Shown one piece after another: positions 1 to 10,107 of a stretch of 64,000 nucleotides of DNA (position 1 is the first letter of the stretch; every line of letters begins with the position of its first letter). The DNA comes from Rhizomys pruinosus (taxonomy: Eukaryota > Chordata > Mammalia > Rodentia > Spalacidae). A model generated the notes under the pieces. The model ran no database searches. It saw nothing but the letters and a program-made list of their open reading frames with translations, and had not been told where the DNA came from. Both the position numbers and the translations under genes were made by a program. The stretch covers positions 177,573 through 241,572 of the forward strand of contig VZQC01013997.1 in assembly GCA_009823505.1 (NCBI GenBank). The letters are read 5' to 3'.

Positions 1-20
1 TCTCTCTCTCTCTCTCTCTC
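1..20. repeat. (TC)n simple repeat at the window edge
   Basis: An uninterrupted TC dinucleotide run, cut by the window boundary, so its true length is unknown. Confidence 0.9.
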
Positions 21-600
21 CACTTCATTCCCCTTGTACTTCCTCCCTTCTCCCTCTGCTTCTCTCAGCATTAGCCCTTCATTGTTTTGAATCCGCAGGC
101 TTGAACTGGGTTCCCGTGCAAAGGCGATACAACTCTCTGCTCTCTCCTACTCCCTCCTGCTTCCCTCCATCTTCCTTCTCCCTCCTTCTCTCTGCCTGTC
201 TTCTCTCCAATTATTCCTTCATTTTAGCCTCCTGTTCCACTTCAGAGACACTTCAGACCTGGAGTCTCTGACCAGCCCCATTAGAGGCTTCTGAGGCTAA
301 AAAACTTTACTTCCTTCCTACAGCTCTCTCCTCTCCCCAGTCTGCCGCACAGCTGCCCCCACGTGTTTTTTTTTTTTCCCCCTCCTCTGCACCGCCATGC
401 CACGCTCTGCTGCCACTACTGTGGGCTTTTTTCAAACAGAAGGAAGTGGTAGCCACTCCCATTCCTCAGCCGCCATCTTGAGGCTGCCCCATTTCTGCTG
501 AGCCACAGCAAGACCACGTGGCAGGAAGCCTGAATTCACATCAGACCTTGTAATAACTAATGCTATATTCCTATATTCTAATCCTCTTGCAATTTATTTA
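21..600. other. Pyrimidine-rich intergenic DNA, no gene seen
   Basis: Strongly C/T-biased sequence with a T run near 366-377. The 460-540 part ('gccgccatcttgagg') has a wording common in rodent retroviral LTRs, but I find no TG...CA ends, TATA box or duplication, so no LTR is called. Confidence 0.4.
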
Positions 601-737
601 ATGGCATATTCTGATCCTTTCACAATTTTGGTTTTGGGGTTTTATATTGGACAAAGTGTCATCGTCAAATTTATTTATTAGAAACTTATTTATGGGTATG
701 CATGAAGTACTGTTCACTTTTAAGAATTCTATAATGT

Positions 738-891
738 GCCAGGCGTGGTGGCGCACGCCTTTAATCCTAGCACTTGGGAGGCAGAGGCAGGCAGATCTTT
801 GTGAGTTCAAGGCCAGCCTGGTCTACAGAGAGAATTCCTGGACAGCTGGGGCTACAGGAAGATCCTGTCTCGAAAAGACAAAAAAAAAAAA
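738..891 (+). mobile_element. B1 SINE, intact
   Basis: Full B1 from 'gccaggcgtgg' to an A-rich tail. It is flanked by a direct repeat of 'aagaattctataatgt' (722-737 and 892-907), the target-site duplication of L1-driven insertion. The clean duplication suggests a fairly young copy. Confidence 0.93.
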
Positions 892-1061
892 AAGAATTCT
901 ATAATGTAATTATGGCATATACAAGAAATTGTGTTCCACCTACCAGGTACTATATACCTAGTTACAGCCTCAAGAGAAACAGACATATATAGAGTTACCC
1001 ATACATACTAAAATTGTTTTGTGTATCTGTTATACTTTGCACATGTTACTTCTAATATTTT

Positions 1062-2045
1062 TTTAAAACACACAACCCTCAATTTATTTAAATCATCTTC
1101 TCACATCAACTTTACAATGGAAAAACAAAAATTATTAAACTATCTGATATCTGAATGAATGTTGCTTTCAACTTTATTTCCTAAAGTATATGCTAGGAGG
1201 ACAAGGATAATTCTTGTGCTTCTAAATGACTAGCAAGATGGTCCCCATGCAATTGAAATAAAAGTGTTTAATACTTCATCTATCTGGGCTCCTGGATATA
1301 AGCAGCACCAACAATTTAATTAATTCACAAAATAACTATTCTCTATTTATATTGTTGTGAAGCACCTAAAACTCTTCCATAACAAAAGACACTAAGATGA
1401 GATGTTTGTAATATAGTCTATCTCCCAATATTTTTGTGTGAACATACAAAGTGCCTATAGTTTTAGTAAACAGGTGGTAAAACTGGTTGTTTTCAGCTTG
1501 GCAAAAGCTTTGTGCATTAAAACCAAAAATGTCTTCAAAAGTGGGGTCACCTATTAACAAAAGACATAAGGAAATGCCCTCTCAAAGCTATTCCTATAAA
1601 AAATCACAAGTTCATTAGAACGGATGGTTTGACAGGAAAAAGATAAATCTAGAGGCACAGAACACTATTAAAATAAGAAAAAGCAAAAAGAAAAGAATGC
1701 AGCAGATACTTTCTGTGACTAGTGAAAAGCCTGAGTCATATGGATTACATTTATCTCCTTTTTCTGTTGTATCTTTAGTTAATAGTAACTTTTTCTTTCT
1801 TATTTCTTCACACAGCTTGGCCATGTAAATCCACCACACAGAAGTGATACAATGACATAGATAAACACAATTGATATGATGATGATGATAATAGTGAGCT
1901 TGATATTCTTCATACACATGGCCCGAGCAAGATTTCTGCTGGTAGTTTTGAAAGTGACAGATGAATCCACAAGATTTTCTGTTTTATCTATCAGTAATTC
2001 CAATCTTTCTCCCCGTTGAGCAACCAAATCTATGTTTCTGACCAT
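1062..2045 (-). pseudogene. Vamp7: VAMP7 processed pseudogene, 5'-truncated
   Basis: On the minus strand 2045-1800 encodes 81 uninterrupted residues that I recognise as the C-terminus of VAMP7 (longin R-SNARE of late endosomes and lysosomes; family length about 220). It has the SNARE coil with the central arginine region (MVRNIDLVAQRGERLELL...), the Ile-rich membrane anchor and the luminal end CGGFTWPSCVKK, then a stop. I see four or so changes from the remembered mammalian protein, such as P-to-L in the tail. The longin domain and N-terminal SNARE part are absent. 1799-1062 reads as 3'UTR: an AATAAA (plus-strand TTTATT at 1083-1088) lies about 20 nt before an oligo(A) end. No intron and a poly(A) end mean retrotransposition; as it lacks a promoter and N-terminus it is presumably inert. 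See 2046-2125 for its unusual 5' end. Confidence 0.88.
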
Positions 2046-2125
2046 GCCGGTAGTGGTGGCGCCTACCGGTAGGATTTGCTGAAGGAGGCAGAGGCAGGTG
2101 GATCTGGAGTTCAAGGCCAGCCTGG
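2046..2125 (+). mobile_element. B1 fragment fused to the VAMP7 retrocopy
   Basis: The first half of a diverged B1 in plus orientation abuts the truncated VAMP7 copy, which runs on the other strand. The pair, not the VAMP7 part alone, sits between the target duplications (1044-1061 and 2126-2143), so both entered in one event. Confidence 0.75.
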
Positions 2126-2352
2126 GTTACTTCTAATATTTTTAAGAGAAATAAGGTTTTACTTCCAGTGACCAAACGGACAGTCTGAATGTAACCAGTT
2201 TGGGTGAGCCCTAATCTTATCTTATCTTTGGGTGAGCCCTTATCTGCCTGCTGCTGGTATGTGACAATGTCCCCCCCCTTCCTTTTCCTTTTCAAAGCTA
2301 TAATTCAAAATCTGGGGACAAGTGACATGGCCTTCATTTGAGAAGGTACTGG

Positions 2353-2531
2353 GTTTTTTTGTTGTTGTTGTTGTTTTTTTCTTTTTTTGGTCTTTTTGAG
2401 ACAGGGTCTCCCTGTAGCCTCAGCTGTCCTGGAACTCACTCTGTAGACGAGGCTGGCCTTGAACTCACAAAGATCTGCCGGCCTCTGCCTCCCAGGTGCT
2501 AGGATTAAAGGCATGCGCCACCACACCTGGC
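2353..2531 (-). mobile_element. B1 SINE, reverse
   Basis: Complete B1 with a T-rich (A-tail) start and 'caccacacctggcg' end. The direct repeat 'gagaaggtactgg' occurs just before and just after, giving a clear target-site duplication. Confidence 0.92.
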
Positions 2532-2689
2532 GAGAAGGTACTGGTTTTAACCTCTTTATTATCTTGGGTTTGTTTCATGGGCTATGTTGTTAGAAACTTT
2601 TTGCCTTGCATGGTTTAAATCATTGTACTTTGAGTACCTAAATGACCTTCATAGACCTTAGAGAACAAATTGTAGGACTTACTGCATAG

Positions 2690-2895
2690 GTTTAATGTCA
2701 ACTTGATACACCTAAGCTGAGAAACCTCAATAATTGCCTTCATTGGACTGGCTTGTGCCCATTGTGGGCAATGCCATTTTTGGCCAGATATTTCTATATT
2801 GTATACAATAGGCTGAACATGAGCCAGCAACACAAGCCAGTAAATAGCATCCTTTCATAGCCTGTGCTGCAGCCACTACCAGGCTCCTACCATGA
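2690..2895 (+). mobile_element. Rodent dispersed repeat (URR1/RMER1-like), partial
   Basis: Starts 'atgtcaacttgataca' and runs to 'ccaggctcctaccatgagc'. The same family occurs at 12705-13028 and, reversed, at 6388-6720 and 38145-39040. I know this as a common muroid repeat but am not sure of its RepeatMasker name. Confidence 0.6.
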
Positions 2896-4053
2896 GCTTT
2901 TATTATTGGTCAGAATATTTTTATTTTTACCACAGCAATTAAGAATTTACTAACAGTGCTTAAGTCAATGTTTAAGCTTTACTTAGTAGTTGTATGGTAA
3001 TTAAAGTACCAAATTAATTCAAACAGTCCTCTTGGAGGTTTAGCAACCACACTTAAGCTCCAATCTGATTTGGCAAGAGGGATTTGAAGGGACAATATTT
3101 TGGCCCCTATCCTCTGAGGTCGACTTGGGTCCTAGGGTCCTGCATCTGAAAATTTGTGCATGTCCTGTGGCAGCGAGTCACCAGTCATCCTGCTCCAGGG
3201 AAGTCTTGGAGATTCACTTAAAAGGACTTCATCCTGCCAGTGTCCGGTCAAAGGAGGAAAGTCCATATAGAGGAGAAACTCCTCACCCTTCAAAGGGAAG
3301 CTCTGGTCAAGCAAGGCCTGACTTTTTCCTCACATAGATGGAACTGGAGAAGAGAGCCAGGCGCAAGGCCTGAGTGACCCCTTAAGGACCAGAACCTCAA
3401 CTGACCTTAACACCAAAACAAATTTCATTTATCTGAGCTAACTGTGTGGTTTTAAACACCCCAACAGGAAACTGTAATCTAAAGAAGAGAAAATGAAATA
3501 GATTATTACCAGAGAGATAGGTGAGAGACCTACTGTGCCAAGTTAGAAAATATCTCAGAGATAGGTGACAGATTTAGTGTGCCATGCCAGAAAATACCAC
3601 CTTTTATATTCTCATGGTTATGGCTCTCATTCTGGAGCCCTGTGTATTAAAGCTGGCCTTCATTCTAGAGCTCTACGTACTAAAACTTTTTCCAATTTCT
3701 CAAACCAGGGTACACGTCCTTTTTCCCTCTGCATTCCCTAGACAGGGACCCTCCAATTGCTAACGCACCCAGTAGCACCCTGTTGGTACTGTGAAGTCCC
3801 TGCACTGGTATACTCATGTAAGACTCAACCAGCTTTTCTTTTCAGTTGCAGAGAAAATGTCCACTAAGTACTGGCCACTATCGATCTGGACCAAACCCAC
3901 TGGGCAGAGCACCCCAAGCAGCCCAAATGGGAAACTGGATTCTAACCCTCCAGCCTGACAGCTGTTCCCCCAAGACTTCGCCCCTGATCAGCTCTGAAGC
4001 AGCTACAGAAGACAGACCTCCGCCGTTTTTCCTATAGAAACAAAAGGCTGGAA
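2896..4053. other. Intergenic DNA, no gene seen
   Basis: Contains a 44-bp tandem duplication (3513-3598) and, at 3640-3730, LTR-like wording ('gtgtattaaagctggcc'). A 63-codon frame at 3846-4037 has no recognisable domain. It lies directly 5' of an LTR and might be a decayed internal remnant, but I cannot show that. Confidence 0.4.
3513..3598. repeat. 44-bp tandem duplication, two copies
   Basis: Two adjacent diverged copies, each starting 'agagataggtga' and ending in a 'gaaaata' block (3513-3556 and 3557-3598). Confidence 0.65.
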
Positions 4054-4341
4054 TGTCAGGGTGTGAGCTCCAGAGCCCATTGGAATGCGGAGACACCTAA
4101 CAGCCATTGGCTATGCTGAAACAGGCCATCACTGATTACTCAGGAATCTTCCGCCTTTCGAAAGCCAGATTCCTGCAAAGTGTGCTACCCACCCCACTCT
4201 CACTGAATCCCACTCCCACCTTCTCCCTTAAATTCCCAAGCCAGACACCATTCAGTGCTGGCTCTATCTTTCCCCTGAGCCTGGCCCCGGCTACCCTGAA
4301 TTAAACTTTGTTCTGGAGAGCCTAAACCTCGTGGCCTTTCA
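4054..4341 (+). mobile_element. Class I ERV-type LTR with tRNA-Pro-like primer site
   Basis: Runs from TGTCAGGG to 'gcctttca'. Inside, 'attaaac' with 'tttgttctggagagcc' resembles the R/U5 of rodent gammaretrovirus-like LTRs. Directly after it 'tttggggggggg' followed by 'cacgcc' resembles a degenerate proline-tRNA primer-binding site. A short purine-rich stretch ('aaaaggctggaa') precedes it. No open retroviral gene is present. The match is by family pattern, not alignment. Confidence 0.55.
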
Positions 4342-4579
4342 TTTGGGGGGGGGCACGCCAAACCTTACAAGAATCACTGGGTCTTGTTGGTTTCCAGTTT
4401 AAGCGAGGAAAGCACAAGCCTCAGGTTCAGGGAGACTCTGCTTCAGGGGAATATGCAGGTGACAGAGCAGAACACAAGCACACACGCATAGGTGGACAAA
4501 CCCACAACACACACCCAACAGACATGCATCAACACAAGTAAATAATAAACCTTTGACACACAAAAAAATCCTTAATTGA

Positions 4580-4690
4580 GATATGGTAGGTAATGCATAT
4601 CTTTAACCCCAGTATTTAAGAGGCAGGCGGATCACAGTTTGAAGCCACCCTGGGTTACATAGTGAGACCCTGACTCAACTCAGTAAAAAA
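4580..4690 (+). mobile_element. Old B1-type SINE
   Basis: Diverged B1 body ('gaggcaggcggatcac...gggttacatagtgagaccctg') with an A-rich tail. Confidence 0.6.
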
Positions 4691-4728
4691 AAAATCAATT
4701 AAAAAAATCAATTAAAAAAAACTTTGTG

Positions 4729-4950
4729 GGGCTGGAGAGATGGCTCAGCAGTTAACAGCACTGGCTGCTCTTGCAGAGGACCTGGGTTTGGTTTCTAGCA
4801 CCTACAGAGTGGCTAACAACTGTCCATAACTCCAGTTCCAGGAGATCTGACACCCACTCATTTCTGGCCTCCTTGGGTATTGCACATGTGGGTACACTTA
4901 CATACATGCAAGCAAAACACTCATACACATACAAATAAAAATAAATGAAT
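4729..4950 (+). mobile_element. B3/B2-family SINE
   Basis: Begins 'ggggctggagagatggctc', passes the 'ctccagttccagga' block and ends 'actcatacacatacaaataaa'. Confidence 0.9.
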
Positions 4951-5415
4951 GCAATTTTTTTAAACTTACTGAAGAATGTTAAGTAGCTTACTTGGATTAC
5001 ATATGTGTGCTTAATGTCTTCTATACGTTCACATGTGGATTGCATATGTGTGTATAATGTCTACTATTTGTTCATGTGCAGATTGAATATGTGTGCTTAA
5101 TGTCTACTATATATTCATGTGAAACCTGTTGTTTTATTATTTTTATTTTAGATTTTATCTTAGTCTGTTTCAAAAGAAGGCAATTTTCTCACTACTTTAA
5201 ATATTACCTATAATTCTTCCCATTTCAAAGTCAGCCAAGGAAACCTGTATCCCATAATGGTATTAAACAATTACCAGGGGCCACCTAAAACCAAACTCCC
5301 ATTCAGAGCCAGGCTTCTTGAAAACACCATGGCATTAACTGCTTCTACTTCTCCCCACCGGGGAGTGATCACTTGATTTCTCTCCAGTTAACCCATCTAA
5401 ATGGACAAGGTTCTT
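4951..5415. other. AT-rich intergenic DNA
   Basis: 5000-5115 contains about three loose copies of a segment reading 'atatgtgtg.ttaatgtctactat'. Otherwise nothing recognised. Confidence 0.4.
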
Positions 5416-5416
5416 G

Positions 5417-5768
5417 CAATAGTTCCCTTTCTGTTGTTGTCAGAAAACACCATGACCAAGACATCTTACAGAAGGAAGAGTTTATGGTACTTACAGTTCT
5501 ATAGGGATAAGAGTCCATCTGTAGTGGTAGGGAGGCAGGAGGCAGCTGAAACAGAAAGCTGAGTAATCCTACCTTTAAGCAGGTATAGGAGGCAGAGAGA
5601 GACAGACGGGAAATGGGCAAGATTATGAACTCTCACAGCCCACCCCCAGGGACCTGTTTCCTCCAGCAAGGTCATAGCACCTAAGCCTCCATAAACAAGG
5701 CCACCAACTGGGCCAAGAATTCGAATTCTTGGAGCCTTATGGGGGACATTCTTATTCAAATTGCACAG
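5417..5768 (-). mobile_element. MaLR (ORR1-like) solo LTR, reverse
   Basis: Same family as the LTRs of the full element at 9750-11887: 'ctttctgttgttgtc' and 'ccatgaccaag' at one end, 'ccaccaactggg' and 'cttatgggggacattctta' at the other. It contains a palindromic 'agaattcgaattctt'. Confidence 0.75.
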
Positions 5769-5811
5769 TCCTTAAGGTCTTTATCCTACTCAACCCAAAG
5801 ATTTAGGTTGT

Positions 5812-6030
5812 AGGGGCTGAAGAGACTGCTCAGCAGTTAACAGCACTGGCTGCTCTTACAGAGGACCTGGATTCAGTTCCCAGCAACCACATAGCAGCTA
5901 ACAACCACATGTAGCTCCCATTCGGGGTACTCTGATACCCTCTTCTAACCCCCATGGGCACTGCATGACACATGTACACTTACACACATGCAGGCAATAC
6001 AATCATACACATAAAAAATAAATATAATTT
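5812..6030 (+). mobile_element. B3/B2-family SINE
   Basis: Canonical 'aggggctgaagagactgctcag' head and 'aatcatacacataaaaaataaa' tail. Confidence 0.88.
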
Positions 6031-6387
6031 CAAAGAAGGACAGAAATGTCACATGAAGCCTCATTAACACATGCATCTTGTATGCTAAAATTAAAAGACA
6101 AAATTTTAAAGAAAAATTTTTTGCATTTCTATCATTTACCTGTAAAATCACTCAAAATGCAATGAAGGGGACCAGGACTCAGAATCAGATAACTGTGAAG
6201 GTTTCTTGTAAATAAATCATCATTCCTTGCTTTTTTTCAGAACAATTTGTTCTCCAGTGTAAGACAATACCATCAGAAAGTAGCAAGCCACGACCAGAAT
6301 GAACCAGAGATGTTAGGTATTAGTCACTCTGCTTAATGGCATGGTAGGAAGAGATCATTTGACAGTTAGTTGTGTTTGTTTGTGACA
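6031..6387. other. Intergenic DNA, nothing recognised
   Basis: AT-rich sequence without an open frame worth calling and without a repeat family I recognise. Confidence 0.4.
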
Positions 6388-6720
6388 GACTGTTCTAGTT
6401 TGCGTCTATGTCGCTGTGATAAACAAACACCATGCCTAAAAGCAATCTGCAAAGGAAAGAGATTATTTCATCTTACATCTTTCAGTCCATCACTGAGGCC
6501 AAGGCAGGAACTGAAGCAGAGAGCACTGAGGAACGCTGCTTACTGGATTGTTCCCAGGCTCATGTACGGCTCCCTTCCTTATACACCCCAGGCCCACCTG
6601 CCCAGGGATGGCACCACCCACAGTGGACTGAACCCTCCTATGTCAACTAACAATCAAGAAAATGTCTCACAGAGATGACCACAGGCCAACCTGAGGGAGG
6701 AAGTTCTTCAACTGAAGTTC
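6388..6720 (-). mobile_element. Rodent dispersed repeat (URR1/RMER1-like), reverse
   Basis: 'tgttctagtttg', 'cgctgtgataaac', 'gggatggcaccacccacag' and 'aactgaagttccctc' appear in the order of the reversed family seen at 12705-13028. The roughly 100-codon open frames here are part of the repeat. Confidence 0.65.
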
Positions 6721-6767
6721 CCTCTACCCAGGTATGTCTACTTTCTCTACTTTCATATCAAGTTGTC

Positions 6768-6960
6768 ATGAAGCCCAGGCTGGCCTTCAACTCTATGTAC
6801 AACCTTGAACTCCTGATCTTCTTGCCACTACCTCCCAAGTGCTGAGATTATAAACATGTACCACCACACCCTAACGGTTTATGCCATGGTAGAGATCAAA
6901 ACCAGGGCTTGTGGGTGTTAAGCAAGAACTCAACAAACTGAGCTATGTCCCCAACCCATT
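6768..6960 (-). mobile_element. B4 SINE (B1 half plus ID half), reverse
   Basis: A reversed B1-like body ('gcccaggctggcctt...caccacacccta') is followed by a reversed ID-like segment ('aactgagctatgtccccaac'), which is B4 order. Confidence 0.65.
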
Positions 6961-7245
6961 TAAACAGTTTTCAATTGACTTTAAACTACAAGCAAACAAA
7001 CTCCACTGAAAGGTTAAGAATTAGATAGAGATTGCTGTGTCTGGGTTTCAGTTTGGAACTGGAGGGCTGAATGGAAAGAAATGGGTTTTTAGAAAGCTCT
7101 TACAGAACACATAGCAAATGATCTTGTTAATAAGCAAGGCTGGAAGACAGAGATGGAGATTATTTTACATCTATTTACTCTAAACTCAAACGTCCAACAA
7201 AAATCAAGAGTCTCAGTAAGTTCGTAAACTCATAAAATTTCAAAG

Positions 7246-7550
7246 GTCTGGGGCTGGAGAGACAGCTGGGTGGTCAGGAGGCCATACTGCCATTCCAGAG
7301 GACCTGACACCCATCCCGGCACCTGCAGGGGGCAGCTCAGACCCGACTGTAACTCCAGTTTCAGGGGACCCGACACCCTCTTCTGGCTTCTGCAGGCACC
7401 TATACCCATGTACAAAAACACATTGTGCACACACACACACACACAAACACACACACAAACACACACGCACAAACACACACACAAACACACACATACACAT
7501 ACAAACACACACACACACACACACACAGAGGCACATGTAAATTAAATCTT
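7246..7550 (+). mobile_element. B3-family SINE with expanded CA tract
   Basis: B3 body from 'ggggctggagagacagc'. The 3' part has grown into a CA-rich microsatellite at 7430-7527, which opens long repetitive frames on both strands that are not genes. Confidence 0.85.
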
Positions 7551-7581
7551 TAAAGGTCCCATAAGTACTAGGAATTGAAGG

Positions 7582-8080
7582 TGTTAGGGTCCGAGAATCC
7601 ACACCAGACACACCAAAGGATGGAAAACCAAGACTTTATTTCAGGACAAAGTTAACCAGCATGCTACAGTGGGAGAAAAAAGGCTCTGACGACCTGGATA
7701 ACTTGGCTCACCTTTTATAGGGGAATTTTAGCAGGGTTTGGGTAACTTCTAGCCTTATTGGATAACAGCAGGATTACAACTCATAGTTAGGTTAGCCCAC
7801 CTTCCCCCACATACCAACAGTTATCTTTAGACACAATCCTTTAACTAGAATGAGGAAATGTTGAGTCAGTCCACCTGCCCTCACATACCAACAGTTATCT
7901 TTAACAAGTTTAAATTTTATTAGTTGTTCTTGAGGCCTCGAGCAACTGACCTTGTGCCCAAAAAGGTCAGTTGCCAATAAACCTTGAGCAATTGACCTTT
8001 TCCCCAAACTGGGCAGGTTCTAGTAACTGCTTAAAATGGTGGCTGTACTCAAAATGGAGTCAGTGTGGGCCTCTCTAACA
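7582..8080 (-). mobile_element. Solo LTR, class I ERV type, reverse
   Basis: Minus-strand sequence starts TGTTAGAGAGG and ends CCCTAACA (TG...CA), flanked by a 4-bp duplication AAGG (7578-7581 and 8081-8084), the size typical of class I ERVs. On the minus strand it has a TATA box (CTATAAAAGG), then AATAAA ('tttattt' at 7636-7642), as expected for U3-R-U5. U3 contains two copies of a block with 'acataccaacagttatcttta' wording, about 75 bp apart. No internal retroviral genes adjoin it. Confidence 0.85.
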
Positions 8081-8084
8081 AAGG

Positions 8085-8465
8085 GATAGGAGATTTTCTA
8101 GCAGGCTGCCAGTAAGTTGTGCAGTGGGTTCCAGGGGACACAGCATTCCTGAGTCATCACCCCTGGGGGTCAGGTTTTCAGAGATGCTCCTGCCTATGAG
8201 TCACCCACATTCTTATAAGTGACCCCAATAAACTCAATGGTTCACCAAGCTGGAGGATCTTGTGTGAGATGAATAGACATTTGTATTTCCCCCTAGGAAT
8301 GGTCATACAGCAGAAACATCCAGATTGCAGCAAGATTTTTTTAGGTTTGTTTGTTTTGTATTTTTGAGCAAGTTTTATACAGAATGAACACAAGAAGGAC
8401 AGGGAAGACATCCCTGGGAGAGCACCAATGTGATATTCAATAAGAGCCATGGAATTCTCAAGACA
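8085..8465. other. Intergenic DNA, nothing recognised
   Basis: No gene, SINE or LTR identified. An open frame at 8178-8450 on the minus strand has no recognisable motif. Confidence 0.4.
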
Positions 8466-8648
8466 CTGTCAGCCGGGAGTGGTAGTGCACGCCTTTAATT
8501 CTATCACTTGGAAAAAAAAATTCTAGCACTTGGGAGGCAGAGGCAGGCAGATCTTTGTGATTTTAAGGCCAGCCTGTTTTACAGAGTGAGTTCCAGGACA
8601 GCTGGGGCTACAGGAAGGCCCTATATTGAAAAGACAAAAAAAAAAAAT
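8466..8648 (+). mobile_element. B1 SINE with internal duplication
   Basis: B1 in which the 'attctatcacttgg' block is repeated as 'ttctagcacttggg' after an A run (8513-8521), so a roughly 25-bp piece is duplicated. Confidence 0.85.
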
Positions 8649-8789
8649 CCTGAAAGTTAAGGGGATAAGCCAGGTCCCCATGGGGTCTGATGAGTTCTGA
8701 GGGGTCTCTAAGATTGGCCTCCTAGTGATCAGATGATAGAAATAGATGAAACACCTGCTAAGACACTGGTAAATGGGTAGCAACTGAAG

Positions 8790-8870
8790 AAGGCTTTCTG
8801 TGCCTCACTTTTCCCATCAGTAAAATGGGGTGACAACAATACTTCATATGTATCAAGTGGCACACATGAC
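8790..8870 (+). mobile_element. MIR fossil
   Basis: 'gcctcacttttcccatcagt' then 'aaaatggggtgacaacaat' matches the conserved MIR core wording. Confidence 0.6.
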
Positions 8871-8894
8871 TGTAACCTATTGAAAACATGTGTG

Positions 8895-9360
8895 ACAGCT
8901 CATCTTAGTTGTTAACTCAAATGTTTCTGAAATTAGCTATAATGAGAAAGACTTTCTTGACTGGATTATTTGAAGCCAGAAGACCCACCCTAAATGTGGG
9001 CGCTGCCTTCTGATGGCGCTCCTTGCCTTCTCTCTCACTGGTGAGCTCATCCTGTGGCCTTGACTTTCCTCCTCCTGTGAGAGTAGAAACCACCTCTTTG
9101 GATTCTGATGTATACTGAAGATTAGCAGATCTCCCAGAATCCATCAGGCTTTCAGTGCCAGACTGGGACTACTGAGACATCCAGCCTCATGGACTGAGCA
9201 ACTACCAGATTCTCAGCCTCTCCAGTGTGGGGCAGCCATTGTCGGACTACTTGAACCCTATCACATAAGATAATCTTTCTATATAGATTTTAAATATACA
9301 TATTTACATTTGTATATACATTTATCAATTCCATTCCTTTAGAGAACCCTAATTAATACA
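8895..9360 (+). mobile_element. Old dispersed repeat ending 'gaaccctaattaata'
   Basis: The 'gaagccagaagacccaccc...ttgccttc...ctgtgagagtag...tagagaaccctaattaata' order is that of an old mammalian MER-type repeat I have met often but cannot name with certainty. Confidence 0.45.
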
Positions 9361-9749
9361 ATATGGAAATGATTTATACCCAACATCTATTTGTGGTACA
9401 GCAATCCTGGACTCAGACAAATCTTGAGCGTGTGCAGGCTACCAATCTGCTTAGCACACTAGGCAGAGCAAAGGATGCGGGACACACTGGTTTCAGCTAG
9501 CATGTGCTCAGAAGTCACCAGTCAGCTTGCTTATCAGCATGCCCTTCTGAATACACCCCATAGCTGGGATGACCCATGACAGCGTGGAGGTCTAAGACTG
9601 GCTACTGGGAAGTGATGTCACATAGTGTATCAGCAGCCCCATCCCAAACCTGTATAAGCTGGCTGTTACGTAGAGTAAATGATTTTCATGGATTTGCAAC
9701 ACCTGATATGGTCCCTAGATGGTTACAGGGCTCGTGCTTGGTTGTGGGG
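9361..9749. other. Intergenic DNA, nothing recognised
   Basis: No repeat or gene identified. Ends in TGGGG (9745-9749), the left target duplication of the MaLR element. Confidence 0.45.
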
Positions 9750-10107
9750 TGTATTAGTCACTTTTCTGTTGCTGTGAGAAACCACCATGACCAAGGGAAC
9801 TTATAGAAGGAAGAGTTTATTTGAGCTTACGATTGACGGTTCCAGTGAATCAGAGTCCATTGTGGTGGGAGGCATGGTGGATGGGGCTGGAGCAGAAAGC
9901 TGAGGTTCACATTTCACAATAAGCACCATCAAGAGAGAGCCTCTAGAGACTAGAAAGGCTTTTAAGCTCTCTAAGCCTGCCCCCAGTGACCTACTTCCTC
10001 CAGCATGGCCACACCTTCTAACAGCTCCCCAAACAGCACCACCAACTGGAGACAAAATGTCTGAATACTTAAAGCCTATGGGGGATGCTCTCATTCAAGA
10101 CACCATA
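9750..10107 (-). repeat. 3' LTR of the MaLR element
   Basis: Left copy in the window; reads 'tgtattagtcac...caccata' on the plus strand. By the primer-site position it is the 3' LTR of this reverse element. Confidence 0.85.

Noticed and set aside
7429..7530. Regularly spaced repeats reminiscent of an array
   Set aside because: This is an interrupted CA microsatellite, not a CRISPR or other spacer array.
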